A stretch of DNA of 64,000 bases from Dyadobacter sp. 3J3 (GCF_009801115.1 NZ_VTOL01000005.1:106206-170205), one strand, 5' to 3'; counted from the first letter of the stretch, positions 39,137 to 47,226 are shown. Notes: a model not told the origin generated them from the letters alone. A program made the numbers and translations.

Positions 39137-39185
39137 AGGAACAATTGTTCCTAAGTAGTAAAGTTATTTTAGAACAATCGTTCAA
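39137..39185 (+). promoter_or_regulatory. Paired palindromic operators upstream of tetR-type gene
   Basis: AGGAACAATTGTTCCT (39137-39152) is a perfect 16-bp palindrome. A second, imperfect copy, AGAACAATCGTTC (39171-39183), lies with its centre 33 bp further on, about three helical turns. The second copy overlaps the expected -33 element, so binding would block the promoter. Both are close to the TetR-family start, which suggests autorepression. Confidence 0.75.
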
Positions 39186-39190
39186 GATGG

Positions 39191-39198
39191 TATATTTG
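39191..39198 (+). promoter_or_regulatory. Promoter -7 element of the TetR-family gene
   Basis: TATATTTG fits TAnnTTTG exactly, but it ends only four bases before the ATG at 39203. The predicted RNA would be leaderless or nearly so. The -33 region is a weak TTTTAG. Confidence 0.55.
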
Positions 39199-39202
39199 TG
39201 TT

Positions 39203-39778
39203 ATGGCACGAAAAAAAGAGTTTGATCCCGAAGAAAGAATGGAAAAGGCGCGTGATCTTTTTTGGGAAAAAGGATACAACGCAACTTCTATGGAAGACCT
39301 CGTACAGACCATGGGCCTGAACAGGGGAAGTATATATGATACTTATGGCGACAAGCATAGTTTATATTTGCAGTGCCTTGGTAATTATGCAGCTGAAAAG
39401 TTAAAAGAGCATAAGGAAGCCGCTTCGGGGACTTCTCCGATGGAGCGTGTTGAAAATATGATCCGCAGTGCAGTAGAGGCGACGGTCAATACCGGCAAGT
39501 GTTGCATGGCGGTCAATTCAACTTTTGAACTGGCAGCTGTGGACCAAAGCGTTCATTCCATCATTAAAAATAACTGGAAGGATATCGTTGACTTTTTTGA
39601 GCAACTTTTAACGGATGCCAAAGCACAGGGAGAAATTTCTGCCGATAAAGATCCGAAGCTTATGGCAGAATTTATAGCTGCAAATTTCACAGGATTGTGG
39701 CAGACTTTTATTTTATCAAAAGACAAAAAACAGGTTGAAAAATTGGCGCAGTTTTTAATCGATATGGTTAAGCATTAA
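39203..39778 (+). CDS. TetR/AcrR-family transcriptional regulator
   Basis: A 191-residue regulator with an N-terminal helix-turn-helix (ARDLFWEKGYNATSMEDLVQ, then GLNRGSIYDTYGDKHSLY) and an all-helical C-terminal ligand domain with cysteines (TGKCCMAVNSTFEL). TetR regulators of this kind repress nearby genes and respond to small molecules. Paired palindromes upstream suggest self-control. The next gene, a small membrane protein 57 bp downstream on the same strand, is a likely co-transcribed target. Confidence 0.92.
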   Translation: MARKKEFDPEERMEKARDLFWEKGYNATSMEDLVQTMGLNRGSIYDTYGDKHSLYLQCLGNYAAEKLKEHKEAASGTSPMERVENMIRSAVEATVNTGKCCMAVNSTFELAAVDQSVHSIIKNNWKDIVDFFEQLLTDAKAQGEISADKDPKLMAEFIAANFTGLWQTFILSKDKKQVEKLAQFLIDMVKH

Positions 39779-39834
39779 TTTTTTGTAAGGATAGGAGTGT
39801 AAATAGAGAGGGTATTTCAATCGTATTGCCTTAA

Positions 39835-40197
39835 ATGAAAATATCGCAAAGAACCTCCAGTAGGCAGGCTGCAATTTGGGTGACATCCATTTTGATCACC
39901 TGCTTTTTTGTTGATAATGCAGTCAATAAAGTAATTTCTCCGAATGAACAATTAAAAGGCGGATTGAATGATGTCGAAATAGTTATTGTCGGTATCCTGC
40001 TCTTGTTATTTGTTGTACTATTCTTAATACGGAAAACCGGAGTTTGGGGTGCTTTTTTTTTGACCTTCTACATGGTAGTTACACTTACCCAGCATATAAG
40101 ACATAATAAGCCTTTCGCTGGCACAGTAGGTATTATTGTACTTATTGTTGTTTCTGTTTTATTACGCTTTCCTAAGTTGATTTCGCGACAGAAATAG
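39835..40197 (+). CDS. Small four-helix membrane protein, DoxX-like
   Basis: A 120-residue protein with four predicted transmembrane helices (residues ~12-30, 48-66, 70-90, 95-113). The pattern is like DoxX-type small membrane proteins, but I see no diagnostic motif. It lies 57 bp after the TetR regulator and is probably in its operon. Confidence 0.6.
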   Translation: MKISQRTSSRQAAIWVTSILITCFFVDNAVNKVISPNEQLKGGLNDVEIVIVGILLLLFVVLFLIRKTGVWGAFFLTFYMVVTLTQHIRHNKPFAGTVGIIVLIVVSVLLRFPKLISRQK

Positions 40198-40359
40198 GAG
40201 CTATATTAAAAGATTCTCACCTTTTTTTATACATCCAGGAAAACTATTATTCCTGAGTACTGCTTAAATGCAATGTTAAAATTACGATGCTTCGAATGGA
40301 TAGTTGAAATCAGTTTTTTTAGTCATAAAAAACTTTGACCGGATTGTAATGAATATTAA

Positions 40360-40390
40360 TTGTCAAATAATGCTTCAGCTGTTATATTTG
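40360..40390 (+). promoter_or_regulatory. Promoter of the DUF2958-like gene
   Basis: TTG at 40360-40362 and TATATTTG at 40383-40390 are separated by exactly 20 bp, a perfect match to the phylum consensus. The -7 element ends four bases before the ATG at 40395, so the transcript would be leaderless or nearly so. Confidence 0.75.
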
Positions 40391-40394
40391 GAGT

Positions 40395-40799
40395 ATGTCA
40401 AAAATGATTTCAGAAGATCTAAGAGCGATCATGATTCAGAATGCTTTCGAAGTTCAGAACGAGCTCGGAAAAGATCATGCGCCGGTAGTTAAGTTATATT
40501 CACAATATGGAAAGGCCATCTGGCTTTTATCAGAGCTGGATCCAGCCAATAATATTGCATTCGGACTTTGTGATTTAGGCCAGGGCCATACCGAACTAAG
40601 TTACGTCTCGATCGAACATCTCGAAAGTATAAAGCACGCCCGGCTAAAAGTACCGATGGTAGAAATGGATAAAGATTTTGTACCTCAATATGCCATGAGT
40701 GTGTATGCCGAAGCTGCTAAAATGGTAAAAAGGATCACGGAAGACAAAGAGATTCTTGAAAGAGCCGTAAAAGTGATAGCAGAAAGAGAATTTAAGTAG
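40395..40799 (+). CDS. DUF2958-like small protein
   Basis: A 134-residue soluble protein. The segment VVKLYSQYGKAIWLLSELDPANNIAFGLCDLGQGHTELSYVSIEHLE resembles the DUF2958 core (quoted here only in outline: KLYxxxG, WLLxELDP, AFGLCDLG, ELSYVS). DUF2958 is often found on plasmids and phages; function unknown. It has its own promoter and stands alone between a membrane protein and a secreted protein. Confidence 0.65.
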   Translation: MSKMISEDLRAIMIQNAFEVQNELGKDHAPVVKLYSQYGKAIWLLSELDPANNIAFGLCDLGQGHTELSYVSIEHLESIKHARLKVPMVEMDKDFVPQYAMSVYAEAAKMVKRITEDKEILERAVKVIAEREFK

Positions 40800-40953
40800 C
40801 CTGAACCTCACTCCGGTATATTTTATAATTTGAATTTGTGCCTTGATCGCTTTAAATTGTAAACTTCAAGTGATTTTGTATTTAAAATTATTTGAAGTTT
40901 AATATTACATCTACTCAACGTTAACTTGTAATCATGCCCATGGCGTTGTCGAT

Positions 40954-42930
40954 ATGAAGTCGGGATTGTTACAAACTATAATTTTTCTATTCCTGGATAT
41001 CGTTTGCCTGGGGCAAAATGTAGAAAATTCATATCGTTTTATTAATAATTTCACTGTTGCTCAACCCGCCTGCGCATCTGATTTGATACAGACGAATGCC
41101 CTTGGCAGCTGCACATTGGGTGCTTCACCTGGGTCTTTTATCATAGACAATCCGGATTGTCAGATATCCCGGACCGTTTATCACACCAATCTGAATTATG
41201 GGCTTATGTATGCCAATACAGAAGGAACTATTTCAGAAACCTACACCATTCAAATGTATATCAAGAATACGAACTGGGGTAAAACCTTAGCGCGGATTAT
41301 TGATTTTTCAAACGGACAACTGGATGAGGGGATTTATTTCAAGAATCCTGGCGGATCTGCTGATCGCTGTTTAGATTTTTATCCAACGGGAATTGCCGGT
41401 GAATGCCCTTATTTTAAGTTGGATAAATATTACTTACTCACATTCACCCGAAATGGACAAACAGATGTTATGGACGTTTATGTGAATGACAAACTTTTTG
41501 TTTCTTACAACGACAGTGGCAAAAGGTTTGTAGGTAAAACAGGCGTTCCGATTTATATTTTTCGTGATGATGATCAAATTTCCTGTGAGTCTGGTGAAGC
41601 TAACTTTGCTTATTTATCTTTTACAAATTACTATTCTTCCCAATCTGCCGTAACAAAAGTTTATGAGAATATTTGCAGTGTTGCCAATGTTAATGTAAGT
41701 GCGGACTTCTCAATTGACCCGAGCTTGACATGTAGTAACAAAAATATTAAAGTGGCTTACACGGGTGTATTGCCGTCACAAACGGGATATTCGTTTCAAT
41801 GGGATTTTGATGGTGCCAAGGTTATCAGTGGATCAGGAAAGGGGCCTTATCTCATACATTGGAATTCCGAAGGAAGTAAGAAGGTAACACTTACCATAAA
41901 AAATGATATTTGCGGTAAGGAAATTGTCAATACCAAGGTTACGCATGTTTCATTCATGGATCTGGCGATGATTATAGATGACAAAAAATGTGATGGTAAT
42001 GCTACATTGACTGTGAATCCGATTGGGGGAATTTCTCCTTTTCAGTATTCTATTGATTCGGTGAATTTCCAGGCCTCAAACATTTTTAACGTTACGGCAA
42101 AAGACTACAAAGTTTTTGTGAAAGATTATAACGGCTGTATCAATGACACGCTGGTAAAAGTTAAACTTAATGGTACAATTCTGCTGAAAACGTTCTCGGA
42201 TACAACAATTTGTATCGGTGAGCAAATACAGTTGCTGACTACGGCAAATGTTACCAATTATTCCTGGTCGCCTGCTGTGGGTCTTGACAACGCATCGTCA
42301 CTTGAACCATTTGCATCACCTACGCAAACAACCAGCTACATCATTACTGCAACGGATAAAAATTGCTCTTCCAAAGATACCGTGATAGTGTCTGTTATTC
42401 CGGAAATCCAGGTGTTGGTAACACCGGATGCGGAAATAACGGCAAATAAGCCTTTTCCCCTTACTTCTTCTTCTCCACAGCTCGCAGGTGTGTCTGGCGT
42501 GAATTATACCTGGTCACCGCCCTATGCTCTAAGTAATCCAACGATCCCGAATCCAGTCGCAAAGCTAAATACCAGCCAGGTGTATACGGTGACTTTAACC
42601 ACGCTACAAGGGTGCACCGGAACCGGGAAAGTAACATTGACTGTAATTCCTCCCGCATTCATTACACTTCCGGATATATTTACACCTGACGGTGATGGTA
42701 AAAATGATGTGCTGATTCCTATTGCCAGCAGCATTGCTTCGCTTACCTATTTAAGAATTTATGATCGTTGGGGAGAAGTGATTTATTTTTCCAAACAGCT
42801 GACTGATGGCTGGGATGGGAAAGTGAAAGGAACAAAATCAGACGGTGGTGTATATGTATGGAAAATGCAGGCGGTGACTAATGGTGGAGATATTTTGAAT
42901 AAGAACGGAACGGTTTTGCTGGTTAGGTGA
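40954..42930 (+). CDS. Large secreted protein with PKD-like domains and T9SS C-terminal domain
   Basis: A 658-residue protein with a signal peptide (to LGQ). Residues ~20-225 look like a lectin-like beta sandwich (DNPDCQISRTVYHT; SFTNYYSS). PKD-like repeats follow from about residue 245 (GYSFQWDFDGAKVISG and SKKVTLTIKNDICGK) and again near 415-540 (TNYSWSPAVGLDN; VNYTWSPPYALSN). The final ~90 residues are a gliding-motility-associated C-terminal domain (FTPDGDGKNDVLIP, RIYDRWGEVIY, WDGKVKGTKSDGGVYVWKM), the type B sorting signal for type IX secretion. It is probably attached to the cell surface; binding target unknown. Confidence 0.85.
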   Translation: MKSGLLQTIIFLFLDIVCLGQNVENSYRFINNFTVAQPACASDLIQTNALGSCTLGASPGSFIIDNPDCQISRTVYHTNLNYGLMYANTEGTISETYTIQMYIKNTNWGKTLARIIDFSNGQLDEGIYFKNPGGSADRCLDFYPTGIAGECPYFKLDKYYLLTFTRNGQTDVMDVYVNDKLFVSYNDSGKRFVGKTGVPIYIFRDDDQISCESGEANFAYLSFTNYYSSQSAVTKVYENICSVANVNVSADFSIDPSLTCSNKNIKVAYTGVLPSQTGYSFQWDFDGAKVISGSGKGPYLIHWNSEGSKKVTLTIKNDICGKEIVNTKVTHVSFMDLAMIIDDKKCDGNATLTVNPIGGISPFQYSIDSVNFQASNIFNVTAKDYKVFVKDYNGCINDTLVKVKLNGTILLKTFSDTTICIGEQIQLLTTANVTNYSWSPAVGLDNASSLEPFASPTQTTSYIITATDKNCSSKDTVIVSVIPEIQVLVTPDAEITANKPFPLTSSSPQLAGVSGVNYTWSPPYALSNPTIPNPVAKLNTSQVYTVTLTTLQGCTGTGKVTLTVIPPAFITLPDIFTPDGDGKNDVLIPIASSIASLTYLRIYDRWGEVIYFSKQLTDGWDGKVKGTKSDGGVYVWKMQAVTNGGDILNKNGTVLLVR

Positions 42931-43068
42931 TTGATAATGTAGCAACAGAAATTTTCTCTCGGCTTTTATTTTCCGCACTAAGATCCAGTAAGTCTCCCAA
43001 AGGATGCTGTTCCTTGTGCTTTGCACATTAAATTTCACTAATTTGCAAATTATTAAATTGCCGAATTC

Positions 43069-44415
43069 ATGTCGCTTAAAGTACCATTTATAGAAAGTGA
43101 AATCCTTGATCAATACCTGTACGACGAAAATCCTCGTCCTTGGGTTATAGGTTTTAGTGGTGGAAAGGATTCTACGCTTCTTTTACAATTAATCTGGAAT
43201 GCATTAAAAAAGGCCCCTGAGCAAATGAGAACCAGGGAGATATATGTTGTTTGTAACGATACACTGGTAGAGAATCCAAGGATTGTTAAGTTTATTGAAT
43301 CCACGCTTAAAAGAATTGAAGCTGCTGCTGTTGAACAAGGTTTGCCGATTCGGGTACAACGGACAACGCCCAGATTAGAAGATACATTTTGGGTGAATTT
43401 GATAGGTAAGGGGTATCCGGCTCCTAATAATTCTTTTCGATGGTGCACGGAAAGATTAAAAATTAATCCGACAACCCAATTCATCAAAAGTAAAATTGAC
43501 GAACGTGGAGAAGTAATTATTTTACTTGGTACCAGAACGGACGAAAGCTCAACCCGTTCCCGATCCATGAAAAAACATGCGCTCAAAGGACAACGGTTGC
43601 GCAAGCACATGTTACCGAATGCATTTGTCTATGCGCCGATCAGCGATATGGAAACCAGCGAACTTTGGCAATATTTAATGCAGGTTTCGCCTCCATGGGG
43701 AGGAACCCATAAAGAGCTGGTTACACTTTATAAAAATGCAAACTCTGGCGACTGTCCCCTAGTAATTGACGAAAGTACACCAAGTTGTGGTAACAGTCGT
43801 TTCGGTTGTTGGGTCTGCACTGTGGTGAAGCGGGATAAATCCATGGAAGGGCTTATCGGAAACGGAGAAGAATGGATGCTCCCATTAGTCGAGTTTAGGG
43901 ACTATCTGATGGAGTCCAGAGATATACGGGAAAACCGCGAAAAACGTCGTCGTTTTGAAGCGAAGAATGTGGAGGATGAAGATACCTGGGGGCCTTATGT
44001 AGAAAATGTGCGCGCAACGATGCTGAGAAAACTTTTGGATGCGCAATACGAAATTCAGCAGGAGCAGGGGGAAACCTTGCAGCTTATCTCTCATCAGGAA
44101 CTCATTGCAATACAAGTAATTTGGTACAGAGAAGGACTTTTCCGAAATAGCGTAGCTGATATTTATAATAGCATATTCAATACACATATCGATATGAGTA
44201 AACGTGTTTTGAAAATGCGGGAAGAAGAACAGTTATTAAAAGAAATTTGTATTGATGAACCGGAGCATTTTGATTTAATTCAACAAGCACTTAAATTGGT
44301 GAAAAGTAAATCCATTATGGTCAAGAAACGAGGTATGCAAAATGACATTGAAAAGTTGTTGGACGACTATCTTGATAAGAAAGTGCTAATGGATCAAAAG
44401 CTTGCCCTCGCTTAA
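43069..44415 (+). CDS. dndC: DndC-like DNA sulfur modification protein (PAPS reductase/ATP pyrophosphatase family)
   Basis: A 448-residue protein of the PP-loop/PAPS-reductase fold. The ATP-binding loop is SGGKDST at residues 30-36. A cysteine at 126 lies in FRWCTERLKI. Four cysteines at 229, 240, 247 and 250 (SCGNSRFGCWVC) fit the iron-sulfur ligands of DndC. In phosphorothioation systems DndC activates the DNA backbone with ATP so that sulfur, supplied by a cysteine desulfurase, can replace a non-bridging oxygen. Here the usual partners DndB, DndD and DndE are not in the window; instead an HNH nuclease gene overlaps the end of this gene by 14 bp. A cysteine desulfurase is convergent 1.3 kb away. 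Confidence 0.85.
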   Translation: MSLKVPFIESEILDQYLYDENPRPWVIGFSGGKDSTLLLQLIWNALKKAPEQMRTREIYVVCNDTLVENPRIVKFIESTLKRIEAAAVEQGLPIRVQRTTPRLEDTFWVNLIGKGYPAPNNSFRWCTERLKINPTTQFIKSKIDERGEVIILLGTRTDESSTRSRSMKKHALKGQRLRKHMLPNAFVYAPISDMETSELWQYLMQVSPPWGGTHKELVTLYKNANSGDCPLVIDESTPSCGNSRFGCWVCTVVKRDKSMEGLIGNGEEWMLPLVEFRDYLMESRDIRENREKRRRFEAKNVEDEDTWGPYVENVRATMLRKLLDAQYEIQQEQGETLQLISHQELIAIQVIWYREGLFRNSVADIYNSIFNTHIDMSKRVLKMREEEQLLKEICIDEPEHFDLIQQALKLVKSKSIMVKKRGMQNDIEKLLDDYLDKKVLMDQKLALA

Positions 44416-45424
44416 TCCAATAATATCACAAATCGAAAAACTTCCACTCTTCGTTAAATTGACTTCTCAACTACAAAAGTACATTCTGGCATTTAGGAAG
44501 TTGAGAATTGACCGGTCACATGGGCCAGCTCCTCATAAGCCTATTCTGTTACTTTCGATTTTGCAAGCTGTTCAAAATTCGTTAATTGATCAGAATAGGA
44601 TTTATATTACTCCAGAAATTGTATCATTGTTTTCTGCGAATTGGAGTTCTCTGGTTGTGACTAATCATTACTGCCGATTTTTTCTTCCATTTTACCATCT
44701 TTCTTCTGAATCCTTCTGGAAACTCGTTCCTAAACCAGGATATGAAAGTTTGCTTTCTTTGAAATCAGGTATCAAGAGCTTCTCTGGCCTAAATGCCGCT
44801 GTCGAATACGCCCTGATTGATGAAGAACTGTTTCTCCTGATGAAGAATCCTGTGAGCCATGCGATCCTGAAAGAATTCTTGTTGGATGAATATTTCCCAA
44901 ATACGAAGGCCATGCTCGTAGGGCAAAGGGAATATCTGAACGACAAGTATTCCGAGATTGAAAACAAAATCCTGCATGAACCGCCAACAGAATACAGAAG
45001 TGAGATTCAAGCGCTTATGAATCAGCAAAATGAAGAAGAAATATTCATTCGTGGAGGTATTTTTAAACGCGAAATTCCTAAAATTTACAATTATACTTGC
45101 TGTATCTCAGGAATGAGAATAAATGCAACAGTTCAGGTTTCTCTAATCGATGCATGTCATATCGTACCGTTTTCAGAAAGTTACAATGACACGATTTCAA
45201 ATGGGATCGCCCTGTGCCCGAATTTACATCGTGCGTTTGATCGTGGGTTAATTTCTGTGGATGAAGATTATAGGGTAATTGTGTCCGGTACGTTCACTGA
45301 GGGAGAAAGTGATTATTCGATCAGGATGTTTAATGGCAAACGGATTGATTTACCTAATAATCGATCTTTCTGGCCTGAATCTCAGAATTTTATTTGGCAC
45401 CGTAGTAATGTTTTTAAACTTTAA
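44402..45424 (+). CDS. HNH endonuclease with N-terminal phosphorothioate-DNA-binding-like domain
   Basis: A 340-residue two-domain protein. The N-terminal domain carries GPAPHKPILLLSI (APHKP at residues 43-47) and, later, FWKLVPKPGYE, which recall the sulfur-binding domain found in nucleases that cut phosphorothioated DNA. The C-terminal domain is HNH_2 type: histidine 253 in DACHIVPF, asparagine 267 in NGIALCPN and histidine 276 in LHRAFDRG. The frame overlaps dndC by 14 bp and has no early ATG; TTG at 44402 is used here, and TTG at 44459 is an equally plausible start. Functionally it may cleave sulfur-modified DNA or act with the DndC-like protein; which is unknown. The sulfur-binding reading rests on remembered motif similarity. 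Confidence 0.78.
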   Translation: MPSLNPIISQIEKLPLFVKLTSQLQKYILAFRKLRIDRSHGPAPHKPILLLSILQAVQNSLIDQNRIYITPEIVSLFSANWSSLVVTNHYCRFFLPFYHLSSESFWKLVPKPGYESLLSLKSGIKSFSGLNAAVEYALIDEELFLLMKNPVSHAILKEFLLDEYFPNTKAMLVGQREYLNDKYSEIENKILHEPPTEYRSEIQALMNQQNEEEIFIRGGIFKREIPKIYNYTCCISGMRINATVQVSLIDACHIVPFSESYNDTISNGIALCPNLHRAFDRGLISVDEDYRVIVSGTFTEGESDYSIRMFNGKRIDLPNNRSFWPESQNFIWHRSNVFKL

Positions 45425-45459
45425 TTTATTTGCGCAGGTTTATCTCAAATTTGGAATAT

Positions 45460-45720
45460 ATGAGTACTAACATCCATCAATCCGATATTGAATGGCTTAA
45501 CACCTCTGTTGAGCCAACTCTTCCCAGACTTGTCAACAGTATAAATCTTCGAATTGAAAAACACAGAGAACACATTAAAAGGGACAGACAACTTATAGTT
45601 GATAATCTCCTTTTTATGAACATTGTAAATGATGCCCACGAAAGAATTAAAGAGAGATTGGCCAAAATTGAAGAAGCTCAGGAGATTTTGACATTGTTCA
45701 GTTTAGACAAAGCTTCTTAA
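45460..45720 (+). CDS. Small coiled-coil protein in the dndC-HNH locus, unknown
   Basis: An 86-residue protein, nearly all helical, with heptad-like leucine/isoleucine spacing (LPRLVNSINLRIEKHREHIKRDRQ and AHERIKERLAKIEEAQEIL). I do not recognise a family. It starts 36 bp after the HNH gene and ends 5 bp before the convergent cysteine desulfurase. Its length and location suggest a small accessory or control subunit of the locus; it lacks features of DndE that I can recognise. Confidence 0.68.
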   Translation: MSTNIHQSDIEWLNTSVEPTLPRLVNSINLRIEKHREHIKRDRQLIVDNLLFMNIVNDAHERIKERLAKIEEAQEILTLFSLDKAS

Positions 45721-45725
45721 CCGCC

Positions 45726-46871
45726 TCACCTCACCATGGCCCGCAACCCCTCCACCACTAACCTCACCTTCCCAACCACACCCTCAACTTCATCAACCCT
45801 ACTAAACCGCCCCAAACTAAACCTTAAACAAGAAAACGCCTCCATCTCAGAAAGCCCATGCGCTAAAAGAACATGAGAAGGATCAATAGATGCAGAAGTA
45901 CAAGCAGAACCATTTGAAACCGAAATGTCGGTCAAGCCCATAATAAGCGCGTCAGAATCGCAGCCCTCAAAAAGAATATTGGTGACATTGTATAACCGGC
46001 TCTCCCGGTTTCCATTGATTCGGGTACCATCGATTTGGAGAAGGCTATTTTCAAGCATATCGCGCATGGCACCAATCCTGGCAGTATCTTCCTTCATTTC
46101 TTTTTTTGCCAGTTCAGCCGCGATGCCGAGACCTACAATTCCAGCTACATTTAAAGTGCCTGAGCGCTTGCCACCTTCGTGTCCACCTCCATGCAACAGC
46201 GCTTCCAGTTTGATACGCCAAGGACGTCTTTGGCGGACAAATAATGCGCCGACACCTTTTGGACCATAAAATTTATGAGCAGATAGTGGCATCAGATCAA
46301 TACCCAGTGCATCGACATCAACAGGTAACTTACCCACTGCCTGGGTGGCATCCGTCATAAACAAAGCACCGGCTTGATGTACAATCTCTGCTATTTTTTT
46401 TATATCCTGGATTACTCCGGTTTCATTGTTAACCAGCATAACGGATACCAAAATCGTGTCTGGCCTTAATGATGCTTTTAGGACTTTAATATCCAGTAAT
46501 CCGTCTGATTGTACCGGGAGATAGGATACTTCAAAACCTTTGGTTTCAAGATAACGGCAAACATCAAGAACAGCAGAATGCTCAGTTTGTACCGTAATAA
46601 TATGTTTTCCTTTTGTCTGGTAATTTTCTGCTACACCTTTTATAGCCAGATTAATTCCTTCTGTGGAACCTGAGGTGAATACGATTTCCTCCGTTCTTGA
46701 GTTAATCAAATCTGCAACTTGCTGACGAGCTATTTTTACCGCATCGCTTGCCCCTAATCCAAAGGCATGTGTGGAGGCAGCATTAGCAAAATTATCCGTC
46801 AGGTATGGCATCATCTTTTCCAGAACTCTCGGATCGATGCGGGTCGTAGCGTTATTGTCGAGGTAAATCAT
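45726..46871 (-). CDS. Cysteine desulfurase (IscS/NifS/DndA-like)
   Basis: A 381-residue PLP-dependent desulfurase starting at ATG 46871 with MIYLDNNATTRI; an upstream TTG is rejected. The PLP lysine lies in LSAHKFYGPKG, the histidine in QTEHSAVLDV, and the catalytic cysteine in the loop SNGSACTSASIDPSHVL. It moves sulfur from cysteine to an acceptor protein, for iron-sulfur clusters, tRNA thiolation or DNA phosphorothioation. Its closeness to dndC-HNH (convergent, 5 bp from the small gene) fits a DndA role, but a housekeeping role is also possible. Its promoter side faces the tRNA-Pro gene. Confidence 0.93.
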   Translation of the reverse strand: MIYLDNNATTRIDPRVLEKMMPYLTDNFANAASTHAFGLGASDAVKIARQQVADLINSRTEEIVFTSGSTEGINLAIKGVAENYQTKGKHIITVQTEHSAVLDVCRYLETKGFEVSYLPVQSDGLLDIKVLKASLRPDTILVSVMLVNNETGVIQDIKKIAEIVHQAGALFMTDATQAVGKLPVDVDALGIDLMPLSAHKFYGPKGVGALFVRQRRPWRIKLEALLHGGGHEGGKRSGTLNVAGIVGLGIAAELAKKEMKEDTARIGAMRDMLENSLLQIDGTRINGNRESRLYNVTNILFEGCDSDALIMGLTDISVSNGSACTSASIDPSHVLLAHGLSEMEAFSCLRFSLGRFSRVDEVEGVVGKVRLVVEGLRAMVR

Positions 46872-46934
46872 TGTCAGAAATGCGTTTTCCAAGGTACTGA
46901 AATCTTGTTACTGCAATTTACGGATAAAAGCAAA

Positions 46935-46965
46935 AAACACCTGACAAATTAATTGTCAGGTGTTT
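46935..46965 (-). terminator. Terminator of the tRNA-Pro transcript
   Basis: Perfect 13-bp inverted repeat (AAACACCTGACAA / TTGTCAGGTGTTT) with a five-base loop. On the minus strand it is followed by TTTTTTG, consistent with termination just after tRNA-Pro. Confidence 0.82.
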
Positions 46966-46970
46966 CAGTT

Positions 46971-47045
<75 letters not shown>

Positions 47046-47068
47046 AATCAAGAACTTTTCTTTTCAGT

Positions 47069-47102
47069 AAAAAGCACTTATCGTAATGATAAGTGCTTTT
47101 TT
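47069..47102. terminator. Bidirectional-looking hairpin between tRNA-Arg and tRNA-Pro
   Basis: A stem AAAAGCACTTATC / GATAAGTGCTTTT encloses GTAAT and is flanked by A-runs and T-runs on both sides. On the minus strand it may partly terminate transcription after tRNA-Arg; tRNA-Pro would then need read-through. Confidence 0.7.
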
Positions 47103-47103
47103 G

Positions 47104-47177
47104 TGGACTTGTAGGGATTCGAACCCCAAACCTCCTCATCCGTAGTGAGGTGCTCTATCCAATTGAGCTACAAATCC
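47104..47177 (-). tRNA. tRNA-Arg (ACG)
   Basis: Minus-strand acceptor arms GGATTTG/CAAGTCC pair with one wobble. Anticodon stem CCTCA/TGAGG encloses loop CTACGGA with anticodon ACG. T-arm is GGGGTTCGAATCCC. Confidence 0.94.
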
Positions 47178-47195
47178 GTCCCTTGAATTGGACTG

Positions 47196-47226
47196 CAAAG
47201 GTAACAGATGACTTTGGTTTATACAA
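47196..47226 (-). promoter_or_regulatory. Promoter for tRNA-Arg/tRNA-Pro
   Basis: On the minus strand TTG (47224-47226) and TACCTTTG (47196-47203) are 20 bp apart, matching the phylum -33/-7 consensus, ~19 bp upstream of tRNA-Arg. Confidence 0.78.

Noticed and set aside
43110..43610. 166-codon minus-strand frame inside dndC
   Set aside because: Shadow of dndC, which has intact catalytic motifs on the plus strand.
46881..46892. Upstream TTG start for the cysteine desulfurase
   Set aside because: The ATG at 46871 gives the standard MIYLDNNATT beginning of the family; the extra seven residues have no support.
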